Of a stretch of 64,000 nt of DNA, positions 16,315-24,837 are shown in pieces. Every line of letters starts with the position of its first letter. The first letter of the stretch is position 1. The stretch comes from Sphingobium sp. (GTDB taxonomy: Bacteria > Pseudomonadota > Alphaproteobacteria > Sphingomonadales > Sphingomonadaceae): positions 1 to 64,000 of the forward strand of contig SPEL01000008.1 in assembly GCA_009360885.1 (NCBI GenBank), in the 5' to 3' direction. Below the pieces are notes generated by a model. It made no database searches. It was not told where the DNA came from and saw nothing but the letters and a program-made list of their open reading frames with translations. A program made the position numbers and the translations under genes.

Positions 16315-17157
16315 TCAGCGTATCAGATCAAACAAGCTTTGCTGGCTGATTTTGGTATAAGTGGTCTGGGCCGCCTGCAGCGACAGCAAATTGGCCTGTA
16401 CCTGCGCGATGGCAGTGGCGAGGTCCGTGTCCTGCAGCGCCATGCGGCGTTCCTCTGTCTGCATACCGTTGGTTTCGAGGGTTTCGATGACTTTGTCGAT
16501 CCGGTCGCCTCTGATACCATGCAAGGTACGGGCGGTGGCAATATGATCGCCCGCGCTGTTCACAGCATCCAGCGATGATGTAAGGGCGGTGCTATCCCCG
16601 CTGTTAATCGCCGCCACCGCGTTCGAAAGAATGTTGTCCAGCGTTTGCGGGGCGCCGCCTACGCTGATACCCTGTGTCAGGCTCTCAACCGTTGGTACGG
16701 CTTCGATATTATATCCATTGGCGACGGGAATGCGTACAGGCTGCCCGCTATCAAACACCGGCAGGCCCGATGCATCCTTCTGGGAAAGCAACTGGTTGAT
16801 GCTTTCGCGTACGCCGTCCAGCTCCGCCGCGATGGAGGACTGGCTGCTGGCTCTGGCGGGTGAGCTTGCACTGATGACTAGTTCCCGCGCCCGCACCAAC
16901 AATGTTGATAGTTCGTCCATCGCGCTATCGGCGGTGGCATAGCGCGATTGCGCATAGTCGGCATTAGCAGACCAATTCGACTGCTGGGCCTGTGCCCGGC
17001 CAATTTCCGAAATCTGTACCCATGCTTGCGGGTCATCCGACGCTTTGTTGATTTTTGTGCCGGTGGAAATCTGCGTTACCAGATTGGTGATGTTTTCCGA
17101 CAATTTCTGCTGGCGCTTTATTTCGTCGGTCAGGCGCTGGGTGGTGATGGAAACCAT
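16315..17157 (-). CDS. flgL: flagellar hook-filament junction protein FlgL
   Basis: A 280-aa protein of the flagellin superfamily. The N-terminal helix region contains ISTGTKINKASDDPQAWVQI, the FlgL version of the flagellin signature (flagellins have S-G-x-R-I-N-x-A-x-D-D-A-A-G). A coiled segment with LSTLLVRARELVISASSPA follows. The C-terminal helix carries LEERRMALQDTDLATAIAQV-like sequence (here starting TEERRMALQDTDLATAIAQV) and QAAQTTYTKISQQSLFDLIR. It joins FlgK to the filament. It follows flgK by 20 bp and is the last gene of the leftward rod-hook operon. It could be mistaken for a minor flagellin, but the DDPQAW motif and position decide for FlgL. Confidence 0.93.
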   Translation of the reverse strand: MVSITTQRLTDEIKRQQKLSENITNLVTQISTGTKINKASDDPQAWVQISEIGRAQAQQSNWSANADYAQSRYATADSAMDELSTLLVRARELVISASSPARASSQSSIAAELDGVRESINQLLSQKDASGLPVFDSGQPVRIPVANGYNIEAVPTVESLTQGISVGGAPQTLDNILSNAVAAINSGDSTALTSSLDAVNSAGDHIATARTLHGIRGDRIDKVIETLETNGMQTEERRMALQDTDLATAIAQVQANLLSLQAAQTTYTKISQQSLFDLIR

Positions 17158-17177
17158 GATTTCGTCCTTTCCGCGGG

Positions 17178-18506
17178 TCAGATATTCAGCATCGTGTCGA
17201 TCAGGTCCTTGGCGACCTGAATGATTTTTGCGCTCGCCTGATAGGCTTGCTGTACGCGCAGCAAATCGGCGGCTTCACGGTCCAGATCCACGCCGGATAG
17301 CTTGTCTCGCTCTACGCGGGCGGCCTCATCCAGCCCGGCGGCGGATGCCTGATCCAGCTTGGCGGATTTGACCGCATTGCCCTGTTTGGAAATCAGCGCA
17401 TCCCATGATTTTTCCGTGCCATGGGTCGGGCGCAGCGCGGAAAGGTCCAGCAGATTGCCGTTTGTGCGCCCGTCAGATGTGGCAACGGCCAGATCAGCCG
17501 GATTGCTGGTGGTAACAGCGAGGGTGGCTGCGGATGTTCCGCTGATGAGGTCCGCGCCGGGGGCGCCCGCATCGGTTTGTCCGGCGGCGTGCCAGCTATT
17601 GATATTATTGGCGAAGCTAACGGCCAGCGCATCCAGTTCGTCCAGACGGGCGCGGGTAGTGGTGGCGGCAGCAACGGTTGCGCCCATTGATCCGCCTGTA
17701 GGGGCTGTGACCGCCGTACCATTGACCGCTAGGCCAAGTGCGCCATTGCCCGCCTGTGTTACGGCAACGGTGGCGTTGCTGGTGCTGTCTGCCAGCACAG
17801 CGCCGCCATAGCTGACGGTGGCATTGCCTTTCGCGCCGAATTCAATGGAGACATTCAGCTTTGCCGACAGGGTGTTCAGCAGCGCATCCCTGCTATCTTC
17901 CAGCATGGCCTTATTTTCGGTTCCATCCTGTGAATTCAGCAGGCCTCGGTTGATTTCCTGCAATTGTTTCAATGAATCATTGACCAAGGTGGCGTCAGAA
18001 TCCGCGCTGGCCTTTGTGCTGGTGAACATGTCATTGAGGCTGCTGGAGCTGGCCTTAAAGGCGTCCGTTACCTGTTCCAGTTGATAAAGTGCGGTGTTAC
18101 GCAGAGGCTGGCTGGTCGGGTTGGCGGCCAGTTGATCCATCATTCCATAGAAATTGCCGATGGACGACCCAACGCCGGTTTTATCATCCTTCAGCGCGGT
18201 TTCAATGTCGGTCATCCAGCGCAAATGCGTGTTAGAATTGGCCAGCTTCGCGCCTGTATCGCGTACCTTGGCGTCTAGCAGAGGATCGCTGACGCGGTAA
18301 ACACCGGCGGCCTCTGACCCCGCGAAATTGGCAAAGGAGCGATAAAGCACCTGCGTGCTGCCCGCAGCGAAGCTCTCTTGCACAGGCGTGTTACGCCGGG
18401 TGTAGTTTTCGGACCCGGAGTTAGAGATATTCTGGGAAATCGTAGAAATCTGGCTACGATAACTACGCAGGCCCGCAGAGCCGATGGAATAAAGGTCTCC
18501 GCTCAT
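17178..18506 (-). CDS. flgK: flagellar hook-associated protein FlgK
   Basis: A 442-aa hook-associated protein 1. The N-terminus GLRSYRSQISTISQNISNSG is the rod/hook-family SxxxxxxxxxNIxNxxT-like motif. The C-terminus has GVDLDREAADLLRVQQAYQA and SAKIIQVAKDLIDTMLNI, the conserved helical tail. The middle is Ala/Thr/Ser-rich and shorter than in enterobacteria (547 aa). FlgK is secreted by the flagellar export machine and caps the hook beneath FlgL. Its start overlaps flgJ by 4 bp, and flgL follows 20 bp later. Confidence 0.95.
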   Translation of the reverse strand: MSGDLYSIGSAGLRSYRSQISTISQNISNSGSENYTRRNTPVQESFAAGSTQVLYRSFANFAGSEAAGVYRVSDPLLDAKVRDTGAKLANSNTHLRWMTDIETALKDDKTGVGSSIGNFYGMMDQLAANPTSQPLRNTALYQLEQVTDAFKASSSSLNDMFTSTKASADSDATLVNDSLKQLQEINRGLLNSQDGTENKAMLEDSRDALLNTLSAKLNVSIEFGAKGNATVSYGGAVLADSTSNATVAVTQAGNGALGLAVNGTAVTAPTGGSMGATVAAATTTRARLDELDALAVSFANNINSWHAAGQTDAGAPGADLISGTSAATLAVTTSNPADLAVATSDGRTNGNLLDLSALRPTHGTEKSWDALISKQGNAVKSAKLDQASAAGLDEAARVERDKLSGVDLDREAADLLRVQQAYQASAKIIQVAKDLIDTMLNI

Positions 18507-18991
18507 AATCCTTCACTCCCTTTGATGGTGCTGGCTTTTACTGCGCTGGCACCAGATATTCGGGCATCGGCTGATGCTATATCCTGCATTTTTACGGCGG
18601 CATTGGCAGGGGTTACACCTGCCGTAGTCGCTTTGGGGCCAAGCTGTTTCATCAGCAGATCGGCAATGCCAAAGCGGCTGGTGCTGGCCAGTTCATCGGC
18701 AGTTTTGGCGTCAGCCATGTCCCGAAATTGCTGGGTCGCACTGGAATCGAACATGCCTTCGGCAAGGCTGGAAGACCGCATTGAACCGATCATCTGACGC
18801 AGGAAGATGGCCTCAAACTGTTGGGCGACTTTCTGAAGCTTTGGGTCCGCTTGCGGAGCGGTGATAGAACGCGCAGCATCAGGTGCCGTCGTGCTGGTCG
18901 CAGCGATTTTGCTCTTCGAGGCGCTGGTCGCGGCCCCATTGGTGCCGATTGCACTCGTTCCTGTTATATTCAGGCCGGTCATATTCATCAC
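18503..18991 (-). CDS. flgJ: FlgJ-type rod-binding protein (no muramidase domain)
   Basis: A 162-aa protein matching only the N-terminal rod-binding half of enterobacterial FlgJ: KLQKVAQQFEAIFLRQMIGS, MRSSSLAEGMFDSSATQQFR and ADELASTSRFGIADLLMKQL. There is no glucosaminidase domain. A separate lytic transglycosylase with its own sigma54-like promoter lies at 28215-29066 and may supply the cell-wall cutting step. The first ~45 residues are Ser/Thr/Ala-rich, and several ATGs are possible at the start (MMNM). It overlaps flgI and flgK by 4 bp on either side, so it is firmly inside the rod-hook operon. Confidence 0.88.
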   Translation of the reverse strand: MMNMTGLNITGTSAIGTNGAATSASKSKIAATSTTAPDAARSITAPQADPKLQKVAQQFEAIFLRQMIGSMRSSSLAEGMFDSSATQQFRDMADAKTADELASTSRFGIADLLMKQLGPKATTAGVTPANAAVKMQDIASADARISGASAVKASTIKGSEGL

Positions 18992-20112
18992 AGCACCACC
19001 AGTTCCGCTTTCATGGCCCCAGCCTGTTTTAACCCTTCGAGGATCGCCACCATATCGGCGGGGGATGCCCCGATCGCATTCACTGCCTTCACTATATCGG
19101 CCAAATTCGCGCCACCTTTAAAACCAATCATCGGTTTTTTATCTTCGGTGATGGAAATGCTGCTTGATGGCTCTATTGCCGTCTGCCCTTGGGAGAAGGG
19201 AGCGGGCTGAACCACCGTGGGTTTTTCATCAACGGAAACAGTCAGCTTGCCATGGGCAATGGCCGCCGGGGCAATGCGCACTGCGCCGTTAATCACCACT
19301 GTTCCGGTGCGTGCATTAACAATGACGCGGGCAGGGGCTTCGGCAGGTTTTACTTCGATATTTTCGATGAGCCCCATCATCATGATGCGCTGTTCCGCGC
19401 CGGGTTCTGCATCAATGGCGATGCTGACCGCGTCCATCGCGCGGGCGCGCTTGTCACCAAAGGCTGAGTTGATGGCATCGGCCACGCGCAGCGCAGTGGT
19501 GAGGTCTGCATCAGCAAGGTTGAAATTGAGCTGTGGGCTGGTGTCAAAGCCCGTGGCGACGGCCTGTTCCACCGTTGCCCCGCCCGGAATGCGCCCGGCA
19601 GAAGGAATGTTGACCGAAACCTGGCTGCCATCAGAACCCGATACACCAAGGCCGCCTACCGCAAGATTGCCCTGTGACATGGCGTAAATCTGGCCATCTG
19701 CACCGCGCAGAGGCGTGAGGATGAGGGTGCCACCGCGCAAGGATTTTGCCTTGCCCATTGCGGAAACGGTTACGTCCAGCCGCTGACCGGGCTTTGCAAA
19801 GGCGGGAAGATCCGCCGTTACCAGCACCGCCGCCGCATTTTTCAGCGATGGGTTGACCCCCGCTGGCAAAGTAAGACCGAAGCGGGAAATCACGCCCTTC
19901 ATGCCCTGTGTCGAATAATCGAGGCTGTCATCCCCCGTACCCGCCAGCCCGACGACAATGCCATAGCCAGTAAGCTGGTTTGGACGCACGCCCTGAAAAC
20001 CACCCAGATCCTTGATCCGTTCGGCATGGGCCGCAGGGGCTATCACTATCCCAGCCGATGTCAATGCAACGGAGAGGAGGAGAGCGATAAGGGCAAGGCG
20101 GAAACGGTGCAT
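18988..20112 (-). CDS. flgI: flagellar P-ring protein FlgI
   Basis: A 374-aa periplasmic protein. The signal peptide is MHRFRLALIALLLSVALTSA with cleavage after PAAHA. The mature start ERIKDLGGFQGVRPNQLTGY and GIVVGLAGTGDDSLDYSTQG is highly conserved in FlgI. The C-terminus has GASPADMVAILEGLKQAGAM and ELVVL. It builds the P-ring bushing around the rod, needing the chaperone FlgA (encoded at 26797). The start is placed at ATG 20110-20112 because the longer frame to 20313 overlaps flgH and lacks a signal sequence. AAGGA lies a little far (about 14 nt) upstream. Confidence 0.95.
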   Translation of the reverse strand: MHRFRLALIALLLSVALTSAGIVIAPAAHAERIKDLGGFQGVRPNQLTGYGIVVGLAGTGDDSLDYSTQGMKGVISRFGLTLPAGVNPSLKNAAAVLVTADLPAFAKPGQRLDVTVSAMGKAKSLRGGTLILTPLRGADGQIYAMSQGNLAVGGLGVSGSDGSQVSVNIPSAGRIPGGATVEQAVATGFDTSPQLNFNLADADLTTALRVADAINSAFGDKRARAMDAVSIAIDAEPGAEQRIMMMGLIENIEVKPAEAPARVIVNARTGTVVINGAVRIAPAAIAHGKLTVSVDEKPTVVQPAPFSQGQTAIEPSSSISITEDKKPMIGFKGGANLADIVKAVNAIGASPADMVAILEGLKQAGAMKAELVVL

Positions 20113-20131
20113 GATGATGTTCCGATCTTCC

Positions 20132-20854
20132 TTAGAAAGGACTGATGATACTGAAGAAACGGGAGAGCCAACCCTGACGGCTGGCGCGGGCGATTTCGCC
20201 CTTGCCGGAATAGGTGATTTTGGCATCCGCCACGCGGGTGGACAGCACCCGGTTATCCGGCGTGATGTCCGCCGCGCGCACAAGGCCTGAAATCTGGATG
20301 AATTCATCCCCACGGTTGAGGGTCAGTGCCTTTTGTCCCTTCACCAGCATGGTGCCATTGGGGAAAACCTGCGCGACCGTGACAGTGACTTCGCCAGACA
20401 GGCTGTTGGACTGGCTGGCCTTACCCGCGCCGGAAAAATCCTGTGATCCGCTTGCGGCTACGTCACTGGACGAAAACAGCTTGGAAAACAGGCCTGTTGC
20501 TGGCGGAGACAGGCCGATGCTGCCGCTGCGGTCGGTATTGGCGGCTGTGCTTTTGCTGGCCTGTGTGCGCTCTACCAGCATGATGGTGATGACATCGCCC
20601 ACCTGCGCGGCGCGTGCGCCACTGGTGAGCGGGGCATAGCCGTGAGATGCCTGAAAAATTCCGCCATTGGCCTGCGGCACAGGCGCTGCGGGCATTGCAT
20701 AAGTGGGTGCATAGGCAAGATCGTCCGGCTTGCTCTTTTTGGCGTCTGCATGGGGTGCCAGCAACAATATGGATGCACTTGCCGCCGCCAGCAGAGCCAG
20801 TCTGATGGCCAGCCATGGATATAAGGACGTTTTCCGGGGCAGGGGGGATGTCAT
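20132..20854 (-). CDS. flgH: flagellar L-ring protein FlgH, without lipobox cysteine
   Basis: A 240-aa L-ring protein. Conserved segments: ARAAQVGDVITIMLVERTQA, ASKSTAANTDRSGSIGL, SNSLSGEVTVTVAQVFPNGT, MLVKGQKALTLNRGDEFIQI, SGLVRAADITPDNRVLSTRV and ADAKITYSGKGEI. FlgH normally carries an L-x-x-C lipobox and a lipid anchor in the outer membrane. Here the N-terminal hydrophobic segment (AASASILLLAPHADAKKSKP) ends in a type-I Ala-x-Ala site, and the whole protein has no cysteine. It may be retained in the ring without acylation. It sits between flgG and flgI in the operon. Confidence 0.94.
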   Translation of the reverse strand: MTSPLPRKTSLYPWLAIRLALLAAASASILLLAPHADAKKSKPDDLAYAPTYAMPAAPVPQANGGIFQASHGYAPLTSGARAAQVGDVITIMLVERTQASKSTAANTDRSGSIGLSPPATGLFSKLFSSSDVAASGSQDFSGAGKASQSNSLSGEVTVTVAQVFPNGTMLVKGQKALTLNRGDEFIQISGLVRAADITPDNRVLSTRVADAKITYSGKGEIARASRQGWLSRFFSIISPF

Positions 20855-20865
20855 GCTATAGTCCC

Positions 20866-21660
20866 TTATGCCGAGAGCTGCTGCGTTACATATTGCAGCA
20901 TTTCATCGGTGGATTTTATCATCTTGCTGTTCACCTCATAGGCGCGCTGCGTTTCGATCATATCGACCAGTTCTTCGACGATATTGACGTTGGAGCCTTC
21001 CAGCGCGCCTTGTTGAATGGTGCCGCGCCCATCAAGGCCCGCGACGCCTACTTGCGGCGCGCCGCTGGCCGGGGTTTCGAGCAGCAAATTGCCGCCGATA
21101 TTGCGTAGCCCCGAACTGTTGGTGAAATTCGCCAGTTCAATCTGGCCCAGTTCCACTGGTGCGGTCTGGCCCGTTATTGTGGCCGACACCATGCCATCAT
21201 TGCCGATGGTGATATCCGTCGTGCCTTCGGGTAACTGAATTTGCGGAATGAGGGGCAGGCCATCGAGGTTGACGACAACGCCTTCCGCAGTGGGCTTGAA
21301 ATTGCCGTCACGGGTATAGGCGATGGTGCCGTCGGGGCGCTGTAGCTGGAAAAAACCATCGCCCTGCACGGCAAGGTCCAGCGAACCGCCGGTCGGCACA
21401 TTGGTCCCCTGCGTCACGATCTTGCTGGTCCCCGCGAGCTTCACCCCGGTGCCGAGCGACAGGCCGGTGGCAAATTTATTCTCGCTATCGGCGGCAGAGC
21501 CAGCGGCGATCAGATGTTGATAGGCCAGATTCTGAAAATCTGCCCGGTCTTTCTTGAACCCCGTCGTGTTGACGTTGGCGAGGTTGTGGGCGATCACCTG
21601 CATCTTGGTGTTCTGGGCATCAAGGCCGGTGCGGGCGACGTGCAAGGCTGCGTTGGTCAT
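20866..21660 (-). CDS. flgG: flagellar distal rod protein FlgG
   Basis: A 264-aa axial protein of the usual FlgG length. The N-terminus (ARTGLDAQNTKMQVIAHNLA then NVNTTGFKKDRADFQNLAYQ) is the standard rod motif. The middle has LDLAVQGDGFFQLQRPDGTI and AYTRDGNFKPTAEGVVVNLD. The C-terminus has EGSNVNIVEELVDMIETQRA and YEVNSKMIKSTDEMLQYV. It polymerises into the distal rod between FlgF and the hook. Order flgF-flgG-flgH is conserved; the gap to flgH is 11 bp. Confidence 0.96.
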   Translation of the reverse strand: MTNAALHVARTGLDAQNTKMQVIAHNLANVNTTGFKKDRADFQNLAYQHLIAAGSAADSENKFATGLSLGTGVKLAGTSKIVTQGTNVPTGGSLDLAVQGDGFFQLQRPDGTIAYTRDGNFKPTAEGVVVNLDGLPLIPQIQLPEGTTDITIGNDGMVSATITGQTAPVELGQIELANFTNSSGLRNIGGNLLLETPASGAPQVGVAGLDGRGTIQQGALEGSNVNIVEELVDMIETQRAYEVNSKMIKSTDEMLQYVTQQLSA

Positions 21661-21695
21661 GGCTTCAAATCCTCTTTTGGTTCAGTCCGGCCAAA

Positions 21696-22439
21696 TCAAT
21701 CTGGAAGACGCATCAGGCTGGCGCCGCCGTCATCCATCTGTTTCGCGGTGTCGATCATCTTCACCTGCGTTTCCCATGCACGGCTGGCCTCTATCATCTG
21801 CACCAGCATGGATGTTGCATTGACGTTGGAGCCTTCCAGCGCCTCTGGCATTACGCTGGCCAAAGGGTCCTCTGGCAGGGCACCGCCATTAATTTCACGG
21901 AACAGGCCATCCAGCCCCTTGGCGACATCTGACCCTACCGGACTGGCGAGCTTCAGCTTATCGACCTGAATGGGTTGGGCGGCGTCGCCCCCCTGTGGAA
22001 CTATCCAGATACCGCCATCCTTGGAGATGGAGATGCTGTTATAGGCCGGAACGGTAATCGGCCCTGCCTGACCAATGACGGGTAGCCCGTCACCAGTGGT
22101 CATCAGGCCGGTATCGCTCAGTTTCAGGTCGCCGCGCCGAGTATAGGCTTCGCTGCCATCGCTGGCTTGTACAGCGAGCAGCGCGTCCCCCTCCATCGCG
22201 ACATCGAGAGGGTTTCCGGTCTGTGTGACGGAACCCTCCCGCATATCAGCACCCAGCACCTGCTCAGATGACTGAACACGGCTGTTATAGGTCTGGCCGT
22301 TGATCCACATGGATGTAGCATTGGCGACTTCAGCGCGAAAACCAGTGGTGTTCGCGTTGGCGAGGTTATGGGCGGTCGTCGTCTGCCGCGCCATAGAGCC
22401 ACGCATAGCCGTCAAAGCCGTATTCAGCACCCGATCCAT
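21696..22439 (-). CDS. flgF: flagellar proximal rod protein FlgF
   Basis: A 247-aa rod protein. It starts MDRVLNTALTAMRGSMARQT with AHNLANANTTGFRAEVANAT, the rod-protein motif. Further features: NPLDVAMEGDALLAVQASDG, AYTRRGDLKLSDTGLMTTGD, and the C-terminal LEGSNVNATSMLVQMIEASR and AWETQVKMIDTAKQMDDG. It differs from FlgG by the shorter middle and the MLVQMIEASRAWE ending. It is the first of the flgF-G-H-I-J-K-L series after flgE. Confidence 0.94.
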   Translation of the reverse strand: MDRVLNTALTAMRGSMARQTTTAHNLANANTTGFRAEVANATSMWINGQTYNSRVQSSEQVLGADMREGSVTQTGNPLDVAMEGDALLAVQASDGSEAYTRRGDLKLSDTGLMTTGDGLPVIGQAGPITVPAYNSISISKDGGIWIVPQGGDAAQPIQVDKLKLASPVGSDVAKGLDGLFREINGGALPEDPLASVMPEALEGSNVNATSMLVQMIEASRAWETQVKMIDTAKQMDDGGASLMRLPD

Positions 22440-22480
22440 AGTCAGACCCTTAGTTTAGATGTTCAGATCAACTATTGCGC

Positions 22481-23335
22481 TTAGGTGCGCATGTTGATGA
22501 TGGAGCTGGCGACCGTTGACTGTGTTTCAATGGTCTTGGCATTGGCCTGGAAGTTCTGCTGTGCCGCGATCAGCGCCACGAGTTCTTCGGTAAGGTCAAC
22601 GTTGGAACGTTCCAGAGCGCCCGAACGGATGGTGCCGAAAATACCGGCATTGCCTTCGCCATAAATCGGATCACCGGAATTCAGCGTCGCCTGCCAGTGG
22701 GCATCGCCCTTCTGGCGCAGGCCTTCCTGAGATGGGAAAGCGGCGAGGGCGATGTTGCCCAGTTTCTGCGTTGTGCCATCGGCAAAGGTTGCGGAAACCA
22801 GCCCCTTTTCATTGACAGCAACGCTCGAAAGCTGAACCACTGTGCCAGCATTGGGGAGGCCTGCTGGTACAACATAGCTTTGCGGGATCACCAGATCGGT
22901 CATGTCTGTGGGGGCGGTCGATGTCACGACGCCTGAGGTCGGATCAACCGGCATAATCTGAAGGCGTGCGCCGGTGGTGTCGATAACATTGCGATTTTCA
23001 TCGAGCTGGAACGCACCGTTACGGGTATAGCTGACCTGTGCGGTCGGCGGGGGGGTGCGTACGGTGAAAAAGGCCTCGCCGGTAATCATCATATCCAGCG
23101 TTTTATCGGTCGTTTCGACCGTGCCCTGCTTAAACTGCTGCTGGATACCGGAAATGCGTGTACCTTGCCCTGCAACCTGAGAAGTGGTCTGGAGCGGGGC
23201 GGAGGCGAAAATATCACCGAACACGGCGCGGCTTTTCTTAAACGCGGTCGAGTTAACGTTGGCGACGTTATTCGAAATGACCGAGAGATCCGCCTGTGCG
23301 GCCTTCAGGCCGGAGAGAGAGGTATAAAAGGACAT
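22481..23335 (-). CDS. flgE: flagellar hook protein FlgE (short form)
   Basis: A 284-aa hook protein. N-terminal MSFYTSLSGLKAAQADLSVI with SNNVANVNSTAFKKSRAVFG is the hook signature. The conserved core segments are QQFKQGTVETTDKTLDMMIT and GEAFFTVRTP. C-terminal ERSNVDLTEELVALIAAQQN and FQANAKTIETQSTVASSI. It is much shorter than enterobacterial FlgE (about 400 aa), so the variable outer domain is small. It could be confused with FlgG, but position between flgD and flgF and the SFYTSLSGL start identify the hook. It is exported in the FlgD-capped early phase. Confidence 0.93.
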   Translation of the reverse strand: MSFYTSLSGLKAAQADLSVISNNVANVNSTAFKKSRAVFGDIFASAPLQTTSQVAGQGTRISGIQQQFKQGTVETTDKTLDMMITGEAFFTVRTPPPTAQVSYTRNGAFQLDENRNVIDTTGARLQIMPVDPTSGVVTSTAPTDMTDLVIPQSYVVPAGLPNAGTVVQLSSVAVNEKGLVSATFADGTTQKLGNIALAAFPSQEGLRQKGDAHWQATLNSGDPIYGEGNAGIFGTIRSGALERSNVDLTEELVALIAAQQNFQANAKTIETQSTVASSIINMRT

Positions 23336-23381
23336 GTTTTCCTCCGTAGGTGAAAGGCTGATGGGGTGAGAGAAAGAAGGT

Positions 23382-24077
23382 TCAGAGCAGTTTCAGGGCA
23401 TCGCTCGGCTTGAAGGTGCCCAATGGCGTAATCAGTTTGCTGGCTGTGCTATCCGCAGGGGATTGAATGGCGGCGATGCTGGTCCAACTCGCGATGCTGC
23501 TGGCTGTTGCGCCGCTCACCTCTATTTTATAGCTGTCGCCTGCCACATAATTGCCGGCGTCGTCGCGGCCATCCCAATGGAAGGCCACGTCGCCTTTGTT
23601 CTGTGAACCAAGGTTAATGGTTTTGACCGTGGCGCCATTGCTATCGACCAGACGAACGGAAACATCGCTGCCTGCTTCGGAAAGGGTGACCTGCCCATTA
23701 TAATTGCCGGTGGAGCCGGGGGCGGTGTAGTTGCTTTCCACCAGCATATCCCGGCCAATCCAGCTTGCTGCATCACCAAAGCGGGCGGATGTGACCATCC
23801 CCTCCATCTTGGCAACAGCGGCGGATATATTGGCCATAGACTGGTTCATTTCAGAAATGCCGCTGGTGGTGGTGATGGTGGCCATCTGGGCGACCAGATC
23901 AGCATTCTGCACCGGGTTCAGCGGGTCCTGCGCCTGTAATTGTGCGGTCAGCAGGCGCAGAAAGTCATCCTGCCCCAGCTTTTGCTGTGACATGACGCTC
24001 TTGCTGCCTGTGGTCAGGCTATCGGCGCTGCCGATGTAATTTTTTACGCCATTGGAATCTGTGGAAACGGTGGTCAT
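23382..24077 (-). CDS. flgD: flagellar hook cap / hook assembly protein FlgD
   Basis: A 231-aa protein. The N-terminal export and capping region contains SQQKLGQDDFLRLLTAQLQA and QDPLNPVQNADLVAQMATIT, the FlgD hallmark. The C-terminal part (VSVRLVDSNGATVKTINLGS, then GDVAFHWDGRDDAGNYVAGD) is the FlgD immunoglobulin-like domain, ending KPSDALKLL. It caps the growing hook and is absent from the finished structure. It overlaps flgC by 4 bp, and flgE lies 46 bp downstream. Confidence 0.95.
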   Translation of the reverse strand: MTTVSTDSNGVKNYIGSADSLTTGSKSVMSQQKLGQDDFLRLLTAQLQAQDPLNPVQNADLVAQMATITTTSGISEMNQSMANISAAVAKMEGMVTSARFGDAASWIGRDMLVESNYTAPGSTGNYNGQVTLSEAGSDVSVRLVDSNGATVKTINLGSQNKGDVAFHWDGRDDAGNYVAGDSYKIEVSGATASSIASWTSIAAIQSPADSTASKLITPLGTFKPSDALKLL

Positions 24078-24484
24078 TTACCCATCCTTACGGTTTCGAG
24101 CAGCAGCTTTTTGGATGTTTCCAGTACCTGCACATTATTCTGATATTGACGCGCGGTTTCGATCATATCGACCAGCTCGGTGCTGCTATCGACGGCGGAT
24201 TCCCACACAAAACCGTCCTTGTCGGCAAGGGGGTGGCCGGGGTCGTGCCGCTTAATTGGCTGCGCATCGGTGGTGACGATATTTTCCACCTTCACCGTCG
24301 AAACACCGGGCTTTTCGGTGACAGAGCGGAAAACCGGGCGAATGGCGCGATAGGCCTCGCCCTCGGTGGCGGTCACATTTCCGGCATTGGCCATGTTGGA
24401 TGCCGTGGCGTTCAAACGCACGAGCTGGGCCGACATGGCCCGCCCGGTAATATCGAAGATGCTCATGGGCTTATCCATGCTCAT
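24074..24484 (-). CDS. flgC: flagellar proximal rod protein FlgC
   Basis: A 136-aa rod protein. SIFDITGRAMSAQLVRLNAT with ASNMANAGNVTATEGEAYRA is the FlgC N-terminus (A-S-N-x-A-N). DPGHPLADKDGFVWESAVDS is close to the FlgC core motif (DPxHPxADxxGYV). The C-terminus has VDMIETARQYQNNVQVLETS and KKLLLETVRMGK. Several ATGs near the start are possible (M1, M3, M7); the first overlaps flgB by 4 bp. It is the second gene of the operon. Confidence 0.95.
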   Translation of the reverse strand: MSMDKPMSIFDITGRAMSAQLVRLNATASNMANAGNVTATEGEAYRAIRPVFRSVTEKPGVSTVKVENIVTTDAQPIKRHDPGHPLADKDGFVWESAVDSSTELVDMIETARQYQNNVQVLETSKKLLLETVRMGK

Positions 24485-24837
24485 TCTCCTTTCAGCGCGC
24501 GGGTGATGGTGTTGATGCGTCCTTCAAGGAAGGACAGGGTGGTGCGATATTTGACGGCGTTTTCCGCAAAGATCGTCTGTTCGGTGGACAGTTCCACCGT
24601 ATTACCGTCCAGGCTGGGCTGTACCGGGATGCGATAGCCCATATTGCCGGTGCCTGCGGAGCCGGTGCTTTTGCCTTGTTCGGTCGCGTCCTTGAGGGCG
24701 GCCTCAAAATCAATATCGCGGGCCTTGTAACCGGGGGTGGCGGCGTTGGCGATGTTGGACGCGAGCAGATTGAGCCGCTGGGACCGTAGTTCCAGTGCCT
24801 TTCCGTGCAATCCGAATACCCTGTCTTCCAGAGCCAT
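24481..24837 (-). CDS. flgB: flagellar proximal rod protein FlgB
   Basis: A 118-aa rod protein, first gene of the long leftward flgBCDEFGHIJKL operon. FGLHGKALELRSQRLNLLAS with NIANAATPGYKARDIDFEAA is the FlgB signature (N-I-A-N-A-x-T-P-x-Y-K-A-R-D-I-D-F). C-terminal TEQTIFAENAVKYRTTLSFL and EGRINTITRALKGE. A TGGCAC box lies about 40-50 bp upstream but its -12 partner is one base off the strict sigma54 spacing. The divergent spacer also carries CGGCAAA/TTTGCCG palindromes. Confidence 0.95.
   Translation of the reverse strand: MALEDRVFGLHGKALELRSQRLNLLASNIANAATPGYKARDIDFEAALKDATEQGKSTGSAGTGNMGYRIPVQPSLDGNTVELSTEQTIFAENAVKYRTTLSFLEGRINTITRALKGE

Noticed and set aside
16315-17157. Second flagellin
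   Set aside because: The protein has flagellin-like ends, but the DDPQAW motif and its place after flgK identify FlgL.
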